This document shows positions 12,774-22,714 of a stretch of DNA of 64,000 bases, piece by piece. The stretch lies in contig JAJIYY010000004.1 of NCBI GenBank assembly GCA_022702485.1, positions 1,550,001 through 1,614,000 of the forward strand, written 5' to 3'. The stretch is from Simplicillium sp. C3G150-2. Lineage: Eukaryota; Ascomycota; Sordariomycetes; Hypocreales; Cordycipitaceae. A program made the position numbers and the translations under genes. The notes beneath the pieces are model-generated. The model worked only from the letters and a program-made list of their open reading frames with translations, did not search any database and was not told where the DNA came from. Position 1 is the stretch's first letter; each line of letters opens with the position of its first letter.

Positions 12774-13505
12774 GATGAAATTATTATGGCTGATTGACGG
12801 CCGATTTGGCTTGGCGGTGACTGCGTTGATGAGAGAGGGAGAAAATGGCTGGGAGGTCGAGCGGGTTGGCTGCTTGGACGTGGTTTCACAAAGAGCCCCT
12901 TGCAATCGCGAACGCGAAATTTCCCTCGAACCACTTGTATCGTCCAGAGAGTCGTTGTAGGATATCGTTGATCGAAGATAAATCGAATAAGTCAATATTT
13001 ACTTTTGTCGGGAACAAGGAGCTATCGGCGCCTTTACGTAGGCGATTGCAGTTGGAATGCACCAGGTTGACCGAGACCACAGTAAACAATGAGGCAGAGG
13101 CCGTGGAACCTCTTTGAGACTCTTCTCTGGCTGCAACTCCCTCCTGGATGAACGGGCCCCATTCTGCGAGACCAAGCTACCCATTCTCAGAGGTACGTAC
13201 CTGTCACGTGGTCCTCAAACGTGGACCCCAAAGATTGTGCGGTGATTGGCTCGCTACCCCCACCCACCAGAATTCTAGCCTGCCCTACGCACAAAGAATT
13301 TGCGGAATTTGGCTCTTTCGAACATCAACCAACTCCTCAATACCAGACCTTGAAGAGACGATCCGCAGGTACGACAAAACCTTTTCCAGTACACCTCGAC
13401 GTATAGGACGAACTCATACGATCACCTATACATCGAATACCGACCAATTACAACACGCCACTGTATTGGAACCCAGACCGGAGCGCTGACAATTGAAAAT
13501 CAGAA
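12774..13505. promoter_or_regulatory. Bidirectional promoter of the RGS protein and ribosomal protein L31
   Basis: About 730 bp separates the two divergent start codons. A CACGTG E-box at 13205-13210 and an inverted CCAAT (ATTGG, 13245-13249) lie about 260-300 bp upstream of the L31 ATG. Cbf1-type E-boxes are known at ribosomal protein promoters in some fungi, so assignment to L31 is an inference. Confidence 0.4.
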
Positions 13506-14115
13506 ATGTCGTCTAAGACCAAGACCAACCAGCGTTCCGCCATTGCGGACGTTGTTGCCCGCGAGTACACCATCCACCTGCACAAGAGAGTACGTCTTTT
13601 CTCTGGACCCGAACGACGAATCCTCTCGCGAAGAGGAATGCGACGGAGCGGAACGAAAACACACACGACATAGAACGAATGGGCTAACAGGATATAAAGT
13701 TACATGGTGTTACCTTCAAGAAGCGCGCTCCCCGTGCTATCCGCGAGATCAAGGCCTTCGCCACCCAGGCTATGGTACGATACATCCTCTACGTCACAAT
13801 CGTCCCAGCTTCCGACCGTTCGCAATATTTTTATACTTGGGAAGGACGGATTGGCGGGATAGACGCACCCCACGACGAACATGACTTGCTGACATAGATT
13901 TTGTGATTTAGGGCACCTCTGATGTCCGTCTGGACCCCGCGCTGAACAAGAAGGTCTGGGAGAACGGTGTGAAGGGCGTTGCCTACAGACTCCGCATCCG
14001 CATTTCCCGACGCAGAAATGACGAGGAGGGTGCCAAGGAGAAGCTGTACAGCTACGTACAGGCTGTGAACGTCAAGAACCCCAAGGGCCTCCACACCGTT
14101 GTTGTCGAAGAGTAA
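13506..14115 (+). CDS. RPL31: 60S ribosomal protein L31 (eL31)
   Basis: The protein is 120 aa, within one residue or so of the family norm, in three exons (13506-13589, 13700-13774, 13912-14115) with introns of 110 and 137 nt, both phase 0. Exon 1 gives REYTIHLHKR, exon 2 LHGVTFKKRAPRAIREIK, and exon 3 GTSDVRLDPALNKKVW and YRLRIRISRRRN. These match eL31 throughout. It is a component of the large ribosomal subunit near the polypeptide exit tunnel. Intron-rich 5' parts are common in ribosomal protein genes of filamentous fungi. Confidence 0.95.
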
Positions 14116-14608
14116 AAGTTTTTCTCCGGTAGGGAAATTGGTTCTAGGGCGGTTTTTGGCATTTTGGAGTTGCAACCGGCTTTTTCTAGCTTTGTACGCA
14201 GAAATTAAACAGGACATGTGATCCAACACATACAACTTTACGGCACCTCTGCCTCTTCCCGATGAGACTCTGGAGTGATGGTGTGCAATCGACGACAAAG
14301 AACAAATGCGACGACCACGACGATGGTAAAAGGATGGGGGAGGTGCATGTGTCACGACGATGATGGGAACATGTGTGTACAGTCGTGAAAATGTTCAGCT
14401 TGGTACATGGGTTCTGCTGCCGTACTAGACCAATATGCAGCAGCGTCCTTCTAATGAGTGAATGAGTGTCGAGTCATCCCAGTCTAGGCACAGAGATGCT
14501 AATGCAGCCGAATATCCGACGAAACAAACAAGTAATAGGCCAAATAGACTCCAGTTCTCCAATGCAATGTAAATCAACCTGTAATCGTACCAGTCATTCA
14601 TCTATCGT
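14116..14608. other. Convergent 3' intergenic region (L31 and E2)
   Basis: Nothing recognisable beyond the two 3' flanks. Open frames here lie antisense to the L31 3' end and have no family resemblance. Confidence 0.4.
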
Positions 14609-15212
14609 CTACTCGTCCTCAATGTCACGGTGGCGACCAAGCACCTTGCGCTTGAATTCTTCTTGGTTGTTGTCCCAAAGCTCGGCAGCTTCGCCGTTCA
14701 GAGGAGAGGAGCTAGGAGACACTCGATTAGCCTGGATTCATTTATATATATATATCAATGTATGCAACTCACTTGTTGGGCTCGCCAAGCAAGCTCTGGA
14801 GACTGAGAAGCACAGTCTGGGTGTTGTAGGCAGCTGTCCACTTGTCCTTGAGAATGTCCAGGCAGATGCGACCGGAGAAGTCAACATTAGGGTGGTAAAT
14901 AGGTGTCTTGAAGAGAACAGTGGGTGGAGCGTATGGGTAGTTGGAAGGGAAAGCAAAGCTGAGCTTGAAAGTTAAGCCAGCGTATGGGGTATCATCAGGG
15001 CCTTCGATGGTAGCAGTCCATGACAGCAGATTACCGTCAGCAGATGGGAAGGCCGATACTCCGGGAGCAGGAGATGTCATGAGCTGCATAAGCTCAGTCT
15101 GCAATCGCTTGGTGACGCTCTGAGAGTCTGTTCCCTTGCGAGAAGAGTTCAGCTTGGCAGCCTGTACGCTGCCGGGCGCTGAGTTCTGTGTATCTTCCAT
15201 GGTGTATTCCAT
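14609..15212 (-). CDS. Ubiquitin-conjugating enzyme E2, UBE2C/UBC11 type (APC/C E2)
   Basis: The protein is about 180 aa in two exons (15212-14773, 14711-14609). The 61-nt intron contains a (TA)n stretch, and the junction reads GEPNNSSPLNGEAAELW. The UBC fold runs from about residue 34, with YPYAPPTVLF, the HPN tripeptide in YHPNVDFSGR, the catalytic cysteine in GRICLDIL (about residue 115) and DKWTAAYNTQTVLLSLQSLL. The extended N-terminus before the core and the tail ending VLGRHRDIEDE are features of UBE2C/UbcH10. That E2 starts ubiquitin chains on cyclin B and securin for the anaphase-promoting complex. An in-frame ATG four codons downstream (15200) could also be used. It is divergent from CHK1. 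Confidence 0.88.
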
Positions 15213-16205
15213 TGCCAGCGACTTCTCAGATTTCGGAAATAGTCAAGCCTATATTTGGAAATGTGGTACAATGCTCCAAAGGTATCTATATCGATGGACG
15301 ACGATTGGTCAATGGTGCTCTAGAAGACAAGACTGTTAGAAAGATGGAGAGGAAAGAGACACAAGAGGTTACAAGACAAAGGGAAGAGATGAGAGACAGG
15401 AGGGATGCATAAGTTAAAACATACACACCTTGTTAGTATGAATACGGCTGCCAACGAAGCCGGAAGAAAAGAGGGTACAGGAAGGTATGCAGGTCGGGAA
15501 AGCGAGCTGCAAGTCTGCGAGCCGTACGAATGTCTCTTGTTGTTTTGTCGGTGGGTGTGTACCAGGGTTATGGGCGGGCTGTATCAACTGCTCAACGAAC
15601 AATTCAAGACAGGGTAAGAGCCGAAACGAAAAGCTTCCTCGAAGAAGATACAGAAAGAAATTTGCAAATAATGCGGGAGGATGGGAACCAAAAAAGAAGC
15701 AGTTGCAAGAATGCTGTCGGAACTTTGAATGTTGCGTGCCAGTTGGAAATGGTTCAGGTGGATCGGGTTGGGCGCCTTTTCTAACATAGCGTTTGCCGCA
15801 GCAACGCGACCAGGTTGGGTTGGAGGGGGGAGGGGGCAACCAAATCGGGGCATGACGCCACGCCACACAGCGCACTATAGTGTACCACAGCGCACCGCAC
15901 TGCACCGTAGCGCTCACCATCGCACGGTCACAGCGGCACAGTGGCAGAGCCAGGCGCTAACTCGCAGCGCTGGTCAATCAAGTCCGGCACAGGCTAGGGC
16001 ACTTGAAACGAGGTCCACTAAACAACTGCAAACAGCTTTACGCGAACGCTGGTCGCGACTCGTGGACGCGACTGAACGCGGTAAACATCCTTTTCGACGC
16101 TTTGCGTATAATTTCTGAAAATCCTCCCGGAGGGGTTAAAGGGCGGTTCTATTTTTGTATTGTTGTGGCAGTTTCTTTTTCCGGAGTGGTGCTGTGTACG
16201 CCGTC
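15213..16205. promoter_or_regulatory. Bidirectional promoter of the UBE2C-type E2 and CHK1, with an ACGCG cluster
   Basis: There is no gene in about 1 kb. Three ACGCG cores lie within 41 bp at 16040-16044, 16066-16070 and 16076-16080, about 125-165 bp upstream of the CHK1 ATG. ACGCG is the core of the MluI cell-cycle box bound by MBF/DSC1. A GC-rich stretch at about 15865-15950 contains several imperfect CACAGCGCAC-like units. Confidence 0.5.
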
Positions 16206-18037
16206 ATGGTGAGTGGTTTCCTCTGTGCCTTGGGAGCCAGCGTCGTCCTCCGCATTCCGTGAAGACGCTGTCCAAGCCGTTAGAGTTTGGGCCGCTATTG
16301 TTCATCCTGAGCACTGTCACTGAGCGTCTCACCGGCTCGTTGTGTTCCATTTTATGCTAAGTAAATTTTCTTAGTCGCAATTAGACCCTTTACCGCGGGA
16401 TCTTCCCTTTCGCATTGTGTCCAAGACAGTCGGTCGTGGTGCCTATGCCTCGTACGTTTCACAGCCCATTCACATGTGCATTTACGCTGCAACAGTAGCT
16501 GACGAGTGTCCTCATTAACAGAATTAAAAAGGCAATCCCCCTCGATACACAATCACCAGTATTCGCTGTAAAACTTATCCACAAGGGTTACGCCGTGAAG
16601 CATGGCCGCATATCTGCAAAACAGTTGGCCATGGAGGTGTCGCTGCACTCTCACATTGGCCAACATCCCAACATCATTGAATGGTTTGCATCTGGAGAGG
16701 ACAACGTCTGGAGATGGATAGCTATGGAGTTCGCTGAAGGTGGTGATTTATTTGACAAAATTGAGGCGGATGTTGGCGTTCGACAAGACATTGCTCAAGT
16801 CTACTTTGCGCAGCTTGTGGGCGGTGTCAGCTTCATGCATTCTAAAGGCGTTGCACACCGTGACTTGAAGCCTGAGAATATCCTCTTGTCTCAAGATGGA
16901 AGTTTGAAGCTCGCCGACTTTGGCATGGCAACTATGTTCGAGTACAAGGGCCAGCGCAAGATGAGCTCAACATTATGTGGCAGCCCACCTTATATCGCCC
17001 CCGAGATTTTGGCTTGTGGTCGCGTCGATAAGAAATCTCCGACTACTGGCAAATACTCGCCAGACTTGGTAGATGTCTGGTCTTGTGGTGTCATTCTCTT
17101 TGTCTTGCTCGTGGGTAACACTCCCTGGGATGAGCCGTCATCGACAAGTTGGGAGTTCGGGGAGTATCTCCGTACATCAGGGAAGAGCACAGATGCATTA
17201 TGGGAGCGAGTGCCCACCGAGGCCCTTTCACTACTTCGTGGAATGATGTCTGTCGACACCAGCAAGCGATTTACTTTTGCCCAGGTGCGGCAGCATCCCT
17301 GGTACACACGCCACAACCCTCTTCTTACCGCAGATGGTCGCATTGCCGACCCCATCAACCTCGCTACGCAGATGCTGGAAAACCTGCGTATTGACTTTAG
17401 TCAACAGCCCAGGCCGTCGCAATCGTCGACTGATGATATGGATGTGGATTCTGGCCTCAACGCTGGCAGATTCGCTTCTACACAGCCAGAAGTACCCATC
17501 ACAGACACAGACTGGGACTGGGAACGCCCAGCACTACGCTCTATGGCTGCCCCATCTGCATCATTGCCTCAGCGCTCGGCTGACTCTCGACTCATGCAGC
17601 TCGAATCACTAGCTGACGAGCCGTCCATGTCTCAATTCTCTCACGCCCCTGGCCCATCTATGACATTGACACAGCAAGCACGACAATTCCGTGATATCTG
17701 CCCCGCAGAAGCCCTGACTCGCTTCTTCTCTCATGTCCCACCGGAGCATCTCGTGCAGATGTTAAGCGATGCGTTGCATCAGCTGAATGTACCCGTTGCC
17801 CCTGTCAGGCCAAATCTCTACGCAACAGCCATTGCATGCATCAAAGTTAAGGCAGTGGACGGGCGACAGCAGAGTTTGCACGGCGAGATTCACGTAGACA
17901 GACAGTCACTACCAGATGGCAGCGAAGTGCTCGACGTACGCTTTGTCAAAGTCAAGGGAGATCCGCTGGAGTGGCGCCGTTTCTTCAAGAAGGTGGTGGT
18001 TCTCTGCAAGGATGGAGTGTATGTGCCTGATGCTTAG
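16206..18037 (+). CDS. CHK1: DNA-damage checkpoint kinase Chk1
   Basis: The protein is about 531 aa in three exons: 16206-16208 (only the ATG), 16375-16451 and 16522-18037, with introns of 166 and 70 nt. After splicing the N-terminus reads MSQLDPLPRDLPFRIVSKTV, followed by the glycine loop GRGAYAS and the ATP lysine in FAVKLIHK. The catalytic loop is AHRDLKPEN (about residue 138), the DFG aspartate is near 159, and the activation segment SSTLCGSPPYIAPE is Chk1-like. A linker precedes a C-terminal KA1-like domain (about 425-531; FVKVKGDPLEWRRFFKKVV). Chk1 acts downstream of the ATR-type kinase to restrain Cdc25/Cdk1. In Neurospora the CHK2 orthologue PRD-4 has clock roles, but this protein has no FHA domain, so it is Chk1. 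The first-exon assignment rests on frame and family similarity. Confidence 0.9.
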
Positions 18038-19162
18038 GCGGCGATTCGGGATTCTATGGTAGCAAAAAGGGAACTAGCCAAGGCGCAAGGTAGCTACATT
18101 AACCAAGATAAGACACAAATCATTCTAGACTAAGAAGTAAACTGCACTGCGCTGGTGGTGGAGTGATTGGACGGAATTCCAGCACCTTTGGCGAGATGTT
18201 GGCCATCCACTAGTGCAAATGTGTGAAAAGCACATCAGACATGTCAACTTGACTTTATCAGTGAACACTTCTTCGTATTAAATTTCCGCGGCAGCGAACC
18301 TACTCGGGAGAATGGTTGAGCAGTCTGAGCGTTTCAATTGCTTGGCACGGCCAACCAGTGGCATAGCTAAACAATCAGAGGCTACGTCGAGCCCAGGGTC
18401 CTGTTGCACGAACAAAAGTTCGTTCTAGTTATGATCACACATGCACTATTACTCAAGGTCTATATCAGATGCGGAAGGTGGCAACCAAACTATCAGCTCT
18501 GAATCCAGCCAACCGCGTGCCTCAAACTACTGTCACAACACCATTGTCATGGTTCGGTTAGCCTGCACGGCGACTTTGACGACAGAGACTAAGCCTCATG
18601 GGTAAAATCACCATCGCTACCCCGCAAAGGCTAATTCTTGTTTTGGCAGTGTTTGGCGGGGGTAATTGGTTTTAAGTTGCAGAAGCGTGCTGTCAGTTAT
18701 TAATAAAAACTACGCTAGGTGAGGGCTGGCAAGACGCCAAGATGCGATGAGACGCCAGAAAGCATTTTAGCTAATAATAAGCTTGTTTTGCTCCGAACTG
18801 TCAAATGTACCAATTTGGTCAAAGTCATGCCAAAATTGACAAGGTGCAGGCTTGTCAGGTTCGCCACTGAGGTTTGGTTGAGCCGTTTTCTTTTACGGCA
18901 GGATACTACATGACAGACCTTATCAGTGTACCAACTTCCTGTATGGGTAAAACCCAGTCAATATGCCAAGCTGCGTAAAACTTCCTCACTGCTTTTAAGC
19001 GTGCAAAGCTCAAATGAAAGAAAGCATTAATGGGCTATAAAACCAGAGCAGGAATCCTCGTTGCTGTTGGTTTTGTTCTCGTCATCGGAGTCTCAAATCA
19101 CGAATCAGTTCCATCTAACTGAACAACTCACAAAAAAAACAACGGTAAACGTCTTATTCAAC
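18038..19162. promoter_or_regulatory. 3' flank of CHK1 and subtilisin promoter with TATA box
   Basis: No gene is seen in about 1.1 kb. A strong TATAAAA is at 19036-19042, about 120 bp upstream of the protease ATG, in keeping with an inducible secreted enzyme. The rest has no motif I can assign with confidence. Confidence 0.5.
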
Positions 19163-20531
19163 ATGAAGTTCTCAATTGCTGTGGCTCTTCTGCCTCTTGC
19201 GTTGGCTACACCTGCTGTCGAAGACGGTAGCACGCTCGCTCCTCTTCTTCGCCGTGGCAATGTTAAGCCTGGCAAATACATTGTCAAGCTCAAGGACAAC
19301 ATGGTCCACGCTGCTGCCTCCAGCAGTGCCATGTCTCTCTTAACTAGTGAGCCTAAGTACACTTACAACAACGTCATGAAGGGTTTTGCCACTTCTCTTG
19401 ACCTCAAGACCCTGGAGAAGCTTCGCAGCCACCCTGATGTAAGTATGCACTCAGTTCCCTTTTGAAGCTGCGAACAAAACATGGCTAATTTCGACCACTA
19501 TTTTACTCTGTCCAGGTTGAGTACATTGAAGAGGACGGTATTTCTACCATCTCTGGCTACGTCACCCAGAACAACGCCGTCTGGGGCTTGGCTCGCATTT
19601 CGAACAAGAGCCGCGGCAGAAACACTTACACGTACGACGACAGTGCTGGCGCTGGTGTGTGCGCGTACTCTATCGACACTGGTGTGGATGACTCTCACCC
19701 AGTAAGTTGATAAAACTAAACGGCTGATGCCACAAAGTATTGACAGTGCATTTCAAGGATTTCGAAGGTCGCGCCAAGCAGCTTCGTTCTTGGATTCAAG
19801 GATCCAACCGTGATGACCACGGACATGGCACGCACACCTCGGGTACCATGGTTAGCAAGACCTACGGTGTCGCCAAGAAGGCAAACGTCTACGGTTTCAA
19901 GGTCCTTGACAGCTCCGGCAGTGGCGATGACTCTGGTGTGATTGCGGCTATTGATGCCGTTCCCAGCGACGCAGCTCAGCGCAACTGTCCCAAGGGCGTC
20001 GTTGTCAACCTGTCTCTCGGAGCCGGTTTTAAGATGCAGGCCATGAATGATGCTGTTGCCAATCTTGTTAAGAAGAATATTTTCGTTGCTGCGGCAGCTG
20101 GTAACAGCTTCAAGGATGCCAAGGACGAATCACCCGCATCCGAGCCCACCATCTGCACAGTTGGTGCTACGGACTCTGGCGATAACAAGGCTTTCTACTC
20201 CAACCATGGCAGTGTTCTTGACATTCAAGCTCCTGGATCTGGCGTGATTTCCATTGTCCCTGGAGGACGCACTGTAAGTTTTGCGCTATAAGCGCGAAGT
20301 TTGTGTTCGGGCATGGCGCTGACTGTCAAACTATAGCAAAGCATGGATGGCACCTCGATGGCTTCTCCCCATGTCGCTGGTCTGGCTGCTTACTTGATGG
20401 CTTTTGAGGGTGTCAAGGGTGGTGCTGCTTGTGACCGCATCAAGGCTTTGGCTAACAAGAATGTCATCTCTGGAACACCCAGTGGCACCACTCGCGACCT
20501 GGCTTTCAACGGCAACCCCAATGCCCAGTAG
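19163..20531 (+). CDS. Secreted subtilisin-like serine protease (S8A, proteinase K/Pr1 type)
   Basis: The protein is about 390 aa in four exons (19163-19438, 19516-19701, 19758-20273, 20337-20531), all introns phase 0. It begins with a signal peptide (residues 1-15, MKFSIAVALLPLALA). An inhibitor-I9 propeptide follows (GKYIVKLKDNM; HPDVEYIEEDG), and the mature enzyme starts near residue 104. The catalytic triad is visible: Asp in YSIDTGVDDSHP (about 146), His in DDHGHGTHTSG (about 178) and Ser in DGTSMASPH (333). The oxyanion region AAAGNS is present. This is an extracellular alkaline protease of the kind used to degrade cuticle or host protein in many hypocrealean fungi; its substrate is not determinable here. 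Exon 3 uses a CAAG acceptor at 19757 rather than the nearer CAG at 19746, because only the former gives HPDFEGRA. Confidence 0.92.
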
Positions 20532-21453
20532 AGGCGATATGGTTACATGATCAACTGCAGGTTTTCATAGTGTGATATAGCCCCTTATTTCGTTGTATAT
20601 AGGACCCATATACGATCCAAAAGGAAATACATCAACTTATGAGCGATGAAGGGCAAAGTATCTACAGTTGTCATTGGTCTTGTGTCTTCTTAGTCGTGTA
20701 TACAGTGAGATAACATCCCATGATAGCAAATGCCAAATGTTTTCCGCACAAGACATGTGCAACTTGATTCCGTGCTATTCTGAGGATTTCTGTGTGACAG
20801 AGAAAGCTGCTGTGCCCCGTTGTAGGCTACTACAGCACGACAGCAACGGTGAATAAAAGGGGACGCATTCTTTTGAACAGTGGATTGTTTTGTTCAGAGC
20901 GCAATACAGCTGACAGCAAAGATCAATTCAACAAAAAAGACATGGAAGGCTACCGTGCACTTATTAAGAGACAGATGTGCCATCAATGCACAGCTCAGCC
21001 TCATCCTGCGAGGTGTGCTGTGAGGTGCTGTGAACCAACCAACAAGACTCATTGCTCTCAGCAACGAGCCTCCCCTCTGAAAGTGAGTGAAACAGGCTTA
21101 GGAGGCTACACAGCATAAATCAAGGGCAATGATGCCATTGGTTCTTATTCACGAATGCTCCATGTCAGCCAATAGCCTGGCTAAAAAAAGAATTGGAGAA
21201 GGCGGCTCTGTGCTCCGTAATAATAGATAAATTTCAAGGGACCAGCTTCCGTGATTTTCCAGTGGCATTATTGCCTCCTAGCGCCTCGATCCCAGTGGTT
21301 CGGCGCTACGGTGACAAAATCAACTGCGTATTTTGGTATAGCGAACCAAGTGTCCCATGGCTAGGTTTAGACGTTGTTCAGCACGAAACGTAATTTTGAG
21401 CTAAAATGAACCCAAAAAAAAGTTATTTTTTTTCCTCACCATCAAAGCAATTT

Positions 21454-21477
21454 TCAAAATCAAAATCAAAATCAAAG
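21454..21477. repeat. TCAAAA hexanucleotide tandem repeat
   Basis: Almost four head-to-tail TCAAAA units follow a T-rich stretch. It is a simple-sequence repeat with no evident function. Confidence 0.6.
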
Positions 21478-22248
21478 AGGGCCATTCGCGTGAAGCCACT
21501 CCTTTAGGAGCCACGTAAGTTCACGCTCGGCCCTTGCCCCATTGCGCTTGTAGCATAAGGCGACAAAAAGACTGTACAGCCTTGCTAACATGTAATTCTT
21601 ATAGGGTGGCGACGGCTTAGAAAATCTGACGGGCAAGATCCCAGCGCCTGCCGTGTTGGAGTTGGAGTAGACGAGACGACGGATGATAGAGGAGGCAGAA
21701 GGATGCCAAGGGAACGACTGAGCGAGCGTGGACATTTCGTTTATTACTGGATCTCATCAAGGTGAGATTCTTGTTAATATTGATACATAGTGGCGTTTGA
21801 TTCTGAGCTGCGGGCCCCATTTAGAGACTTTGCAAGGATACTTCAGAGTGTAATATGGGAAAGGCATTGGGTAATTAGGCATTTGGCGATAGTGCGACTT
21901 GAGTTTGTCGCACATCTCCCTAAAAAGGGCATTTTATTAGTCTTGTACCAAAGTATCATCTGTGAAGCCAGTTGAGTGTATTTGAGGGATTTTCAAGAGA
22001 AGTTTACTTTGAAGGCCATGAGTCGCCAGCGTGGCTTAGTAGACCTGCAGGCAGCTAATTAGGTACTTTTTGAGCGGAGTAGAGAATCAATAATCGTGCG
22101 AGAGGCGATTTTCGAAACGAGTTTGGGCTAATTTATTACAGTGAGACTCGGCGGGACAGGATTGTATGGTTAACCTCGTACAGGGGACGAGGGGAAGGGA
22201 GGCGAAACACAACACAGACAGAAAATCATATCATTCTTGCAGCAGTCG

Positions 22249-22325
22249 ACAGTCTTGGACGCTCTTGGACAGTCTTGGGGCAATTTGACAAGCATGTTGA
22301 CTAGCATATTGGCCAGCATTCCGTC
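22249..22325. repeat. Two adjacent short tandem repeats (ACAGTCTTGG decamer; AGCAT-spaced dodecamer)
   Basis: ACAGTCTTGG, ACGCTCTTGG and ACAGTCTTGG stand head to tail at 22249-22278. After a short spacer, three AGCAT units about 12 nt apart occur at about 22291-22325. They lie about 400 bp upstream of the zinc transporter ATG, so a regulatory role is possible but unproven. Confidence 0.55.
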
Positions 22326-22714
22326 ATTGCTTCGCTAAGAAATAAACAAAAAAAGAGCTGGCCGGTCTCCGAACTAGACCAGACCCTCATGGCTCAACTC
22401 CACCCACCCACCTAAAACAGCGAACCGTCGGTTGTCGTCGCTCGCAGCCATTTGTCTCTTGTCCCCAGACGCCGGAAAAAAAAAAGAGAGAGAGAGTTCG
22501 TTTGTTTCTCTTTCAACATCATTTCCCCAGCCCGGACGAACTGCATCGCGTCTTTCAGGAATTGCGTCGCCGCATCGTCTGCGCTGTTGAACCCGAGCCC
22601 GTGTGTTGCCCATCGTCGATTATCTGCCAATCCTCTCCCGCCGAGCCCACTGAGTTTCCGCCACCCGTGGTTTGTCGCGCGTCCGCTCGCCGACCAACGA
22701 ACCATACATTCGCC

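Larger units (their letters stand above)
20532..22714. other. Intergenic region upstream of the zinc transporter
   Basis: I see no gene. The stretch holds two short tandem repeats, described separately, and a pyrimidine-rich 5' leader from about 22380 to the transporter ATG. Small open frames within it have no motif. Confidence 0.45.
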
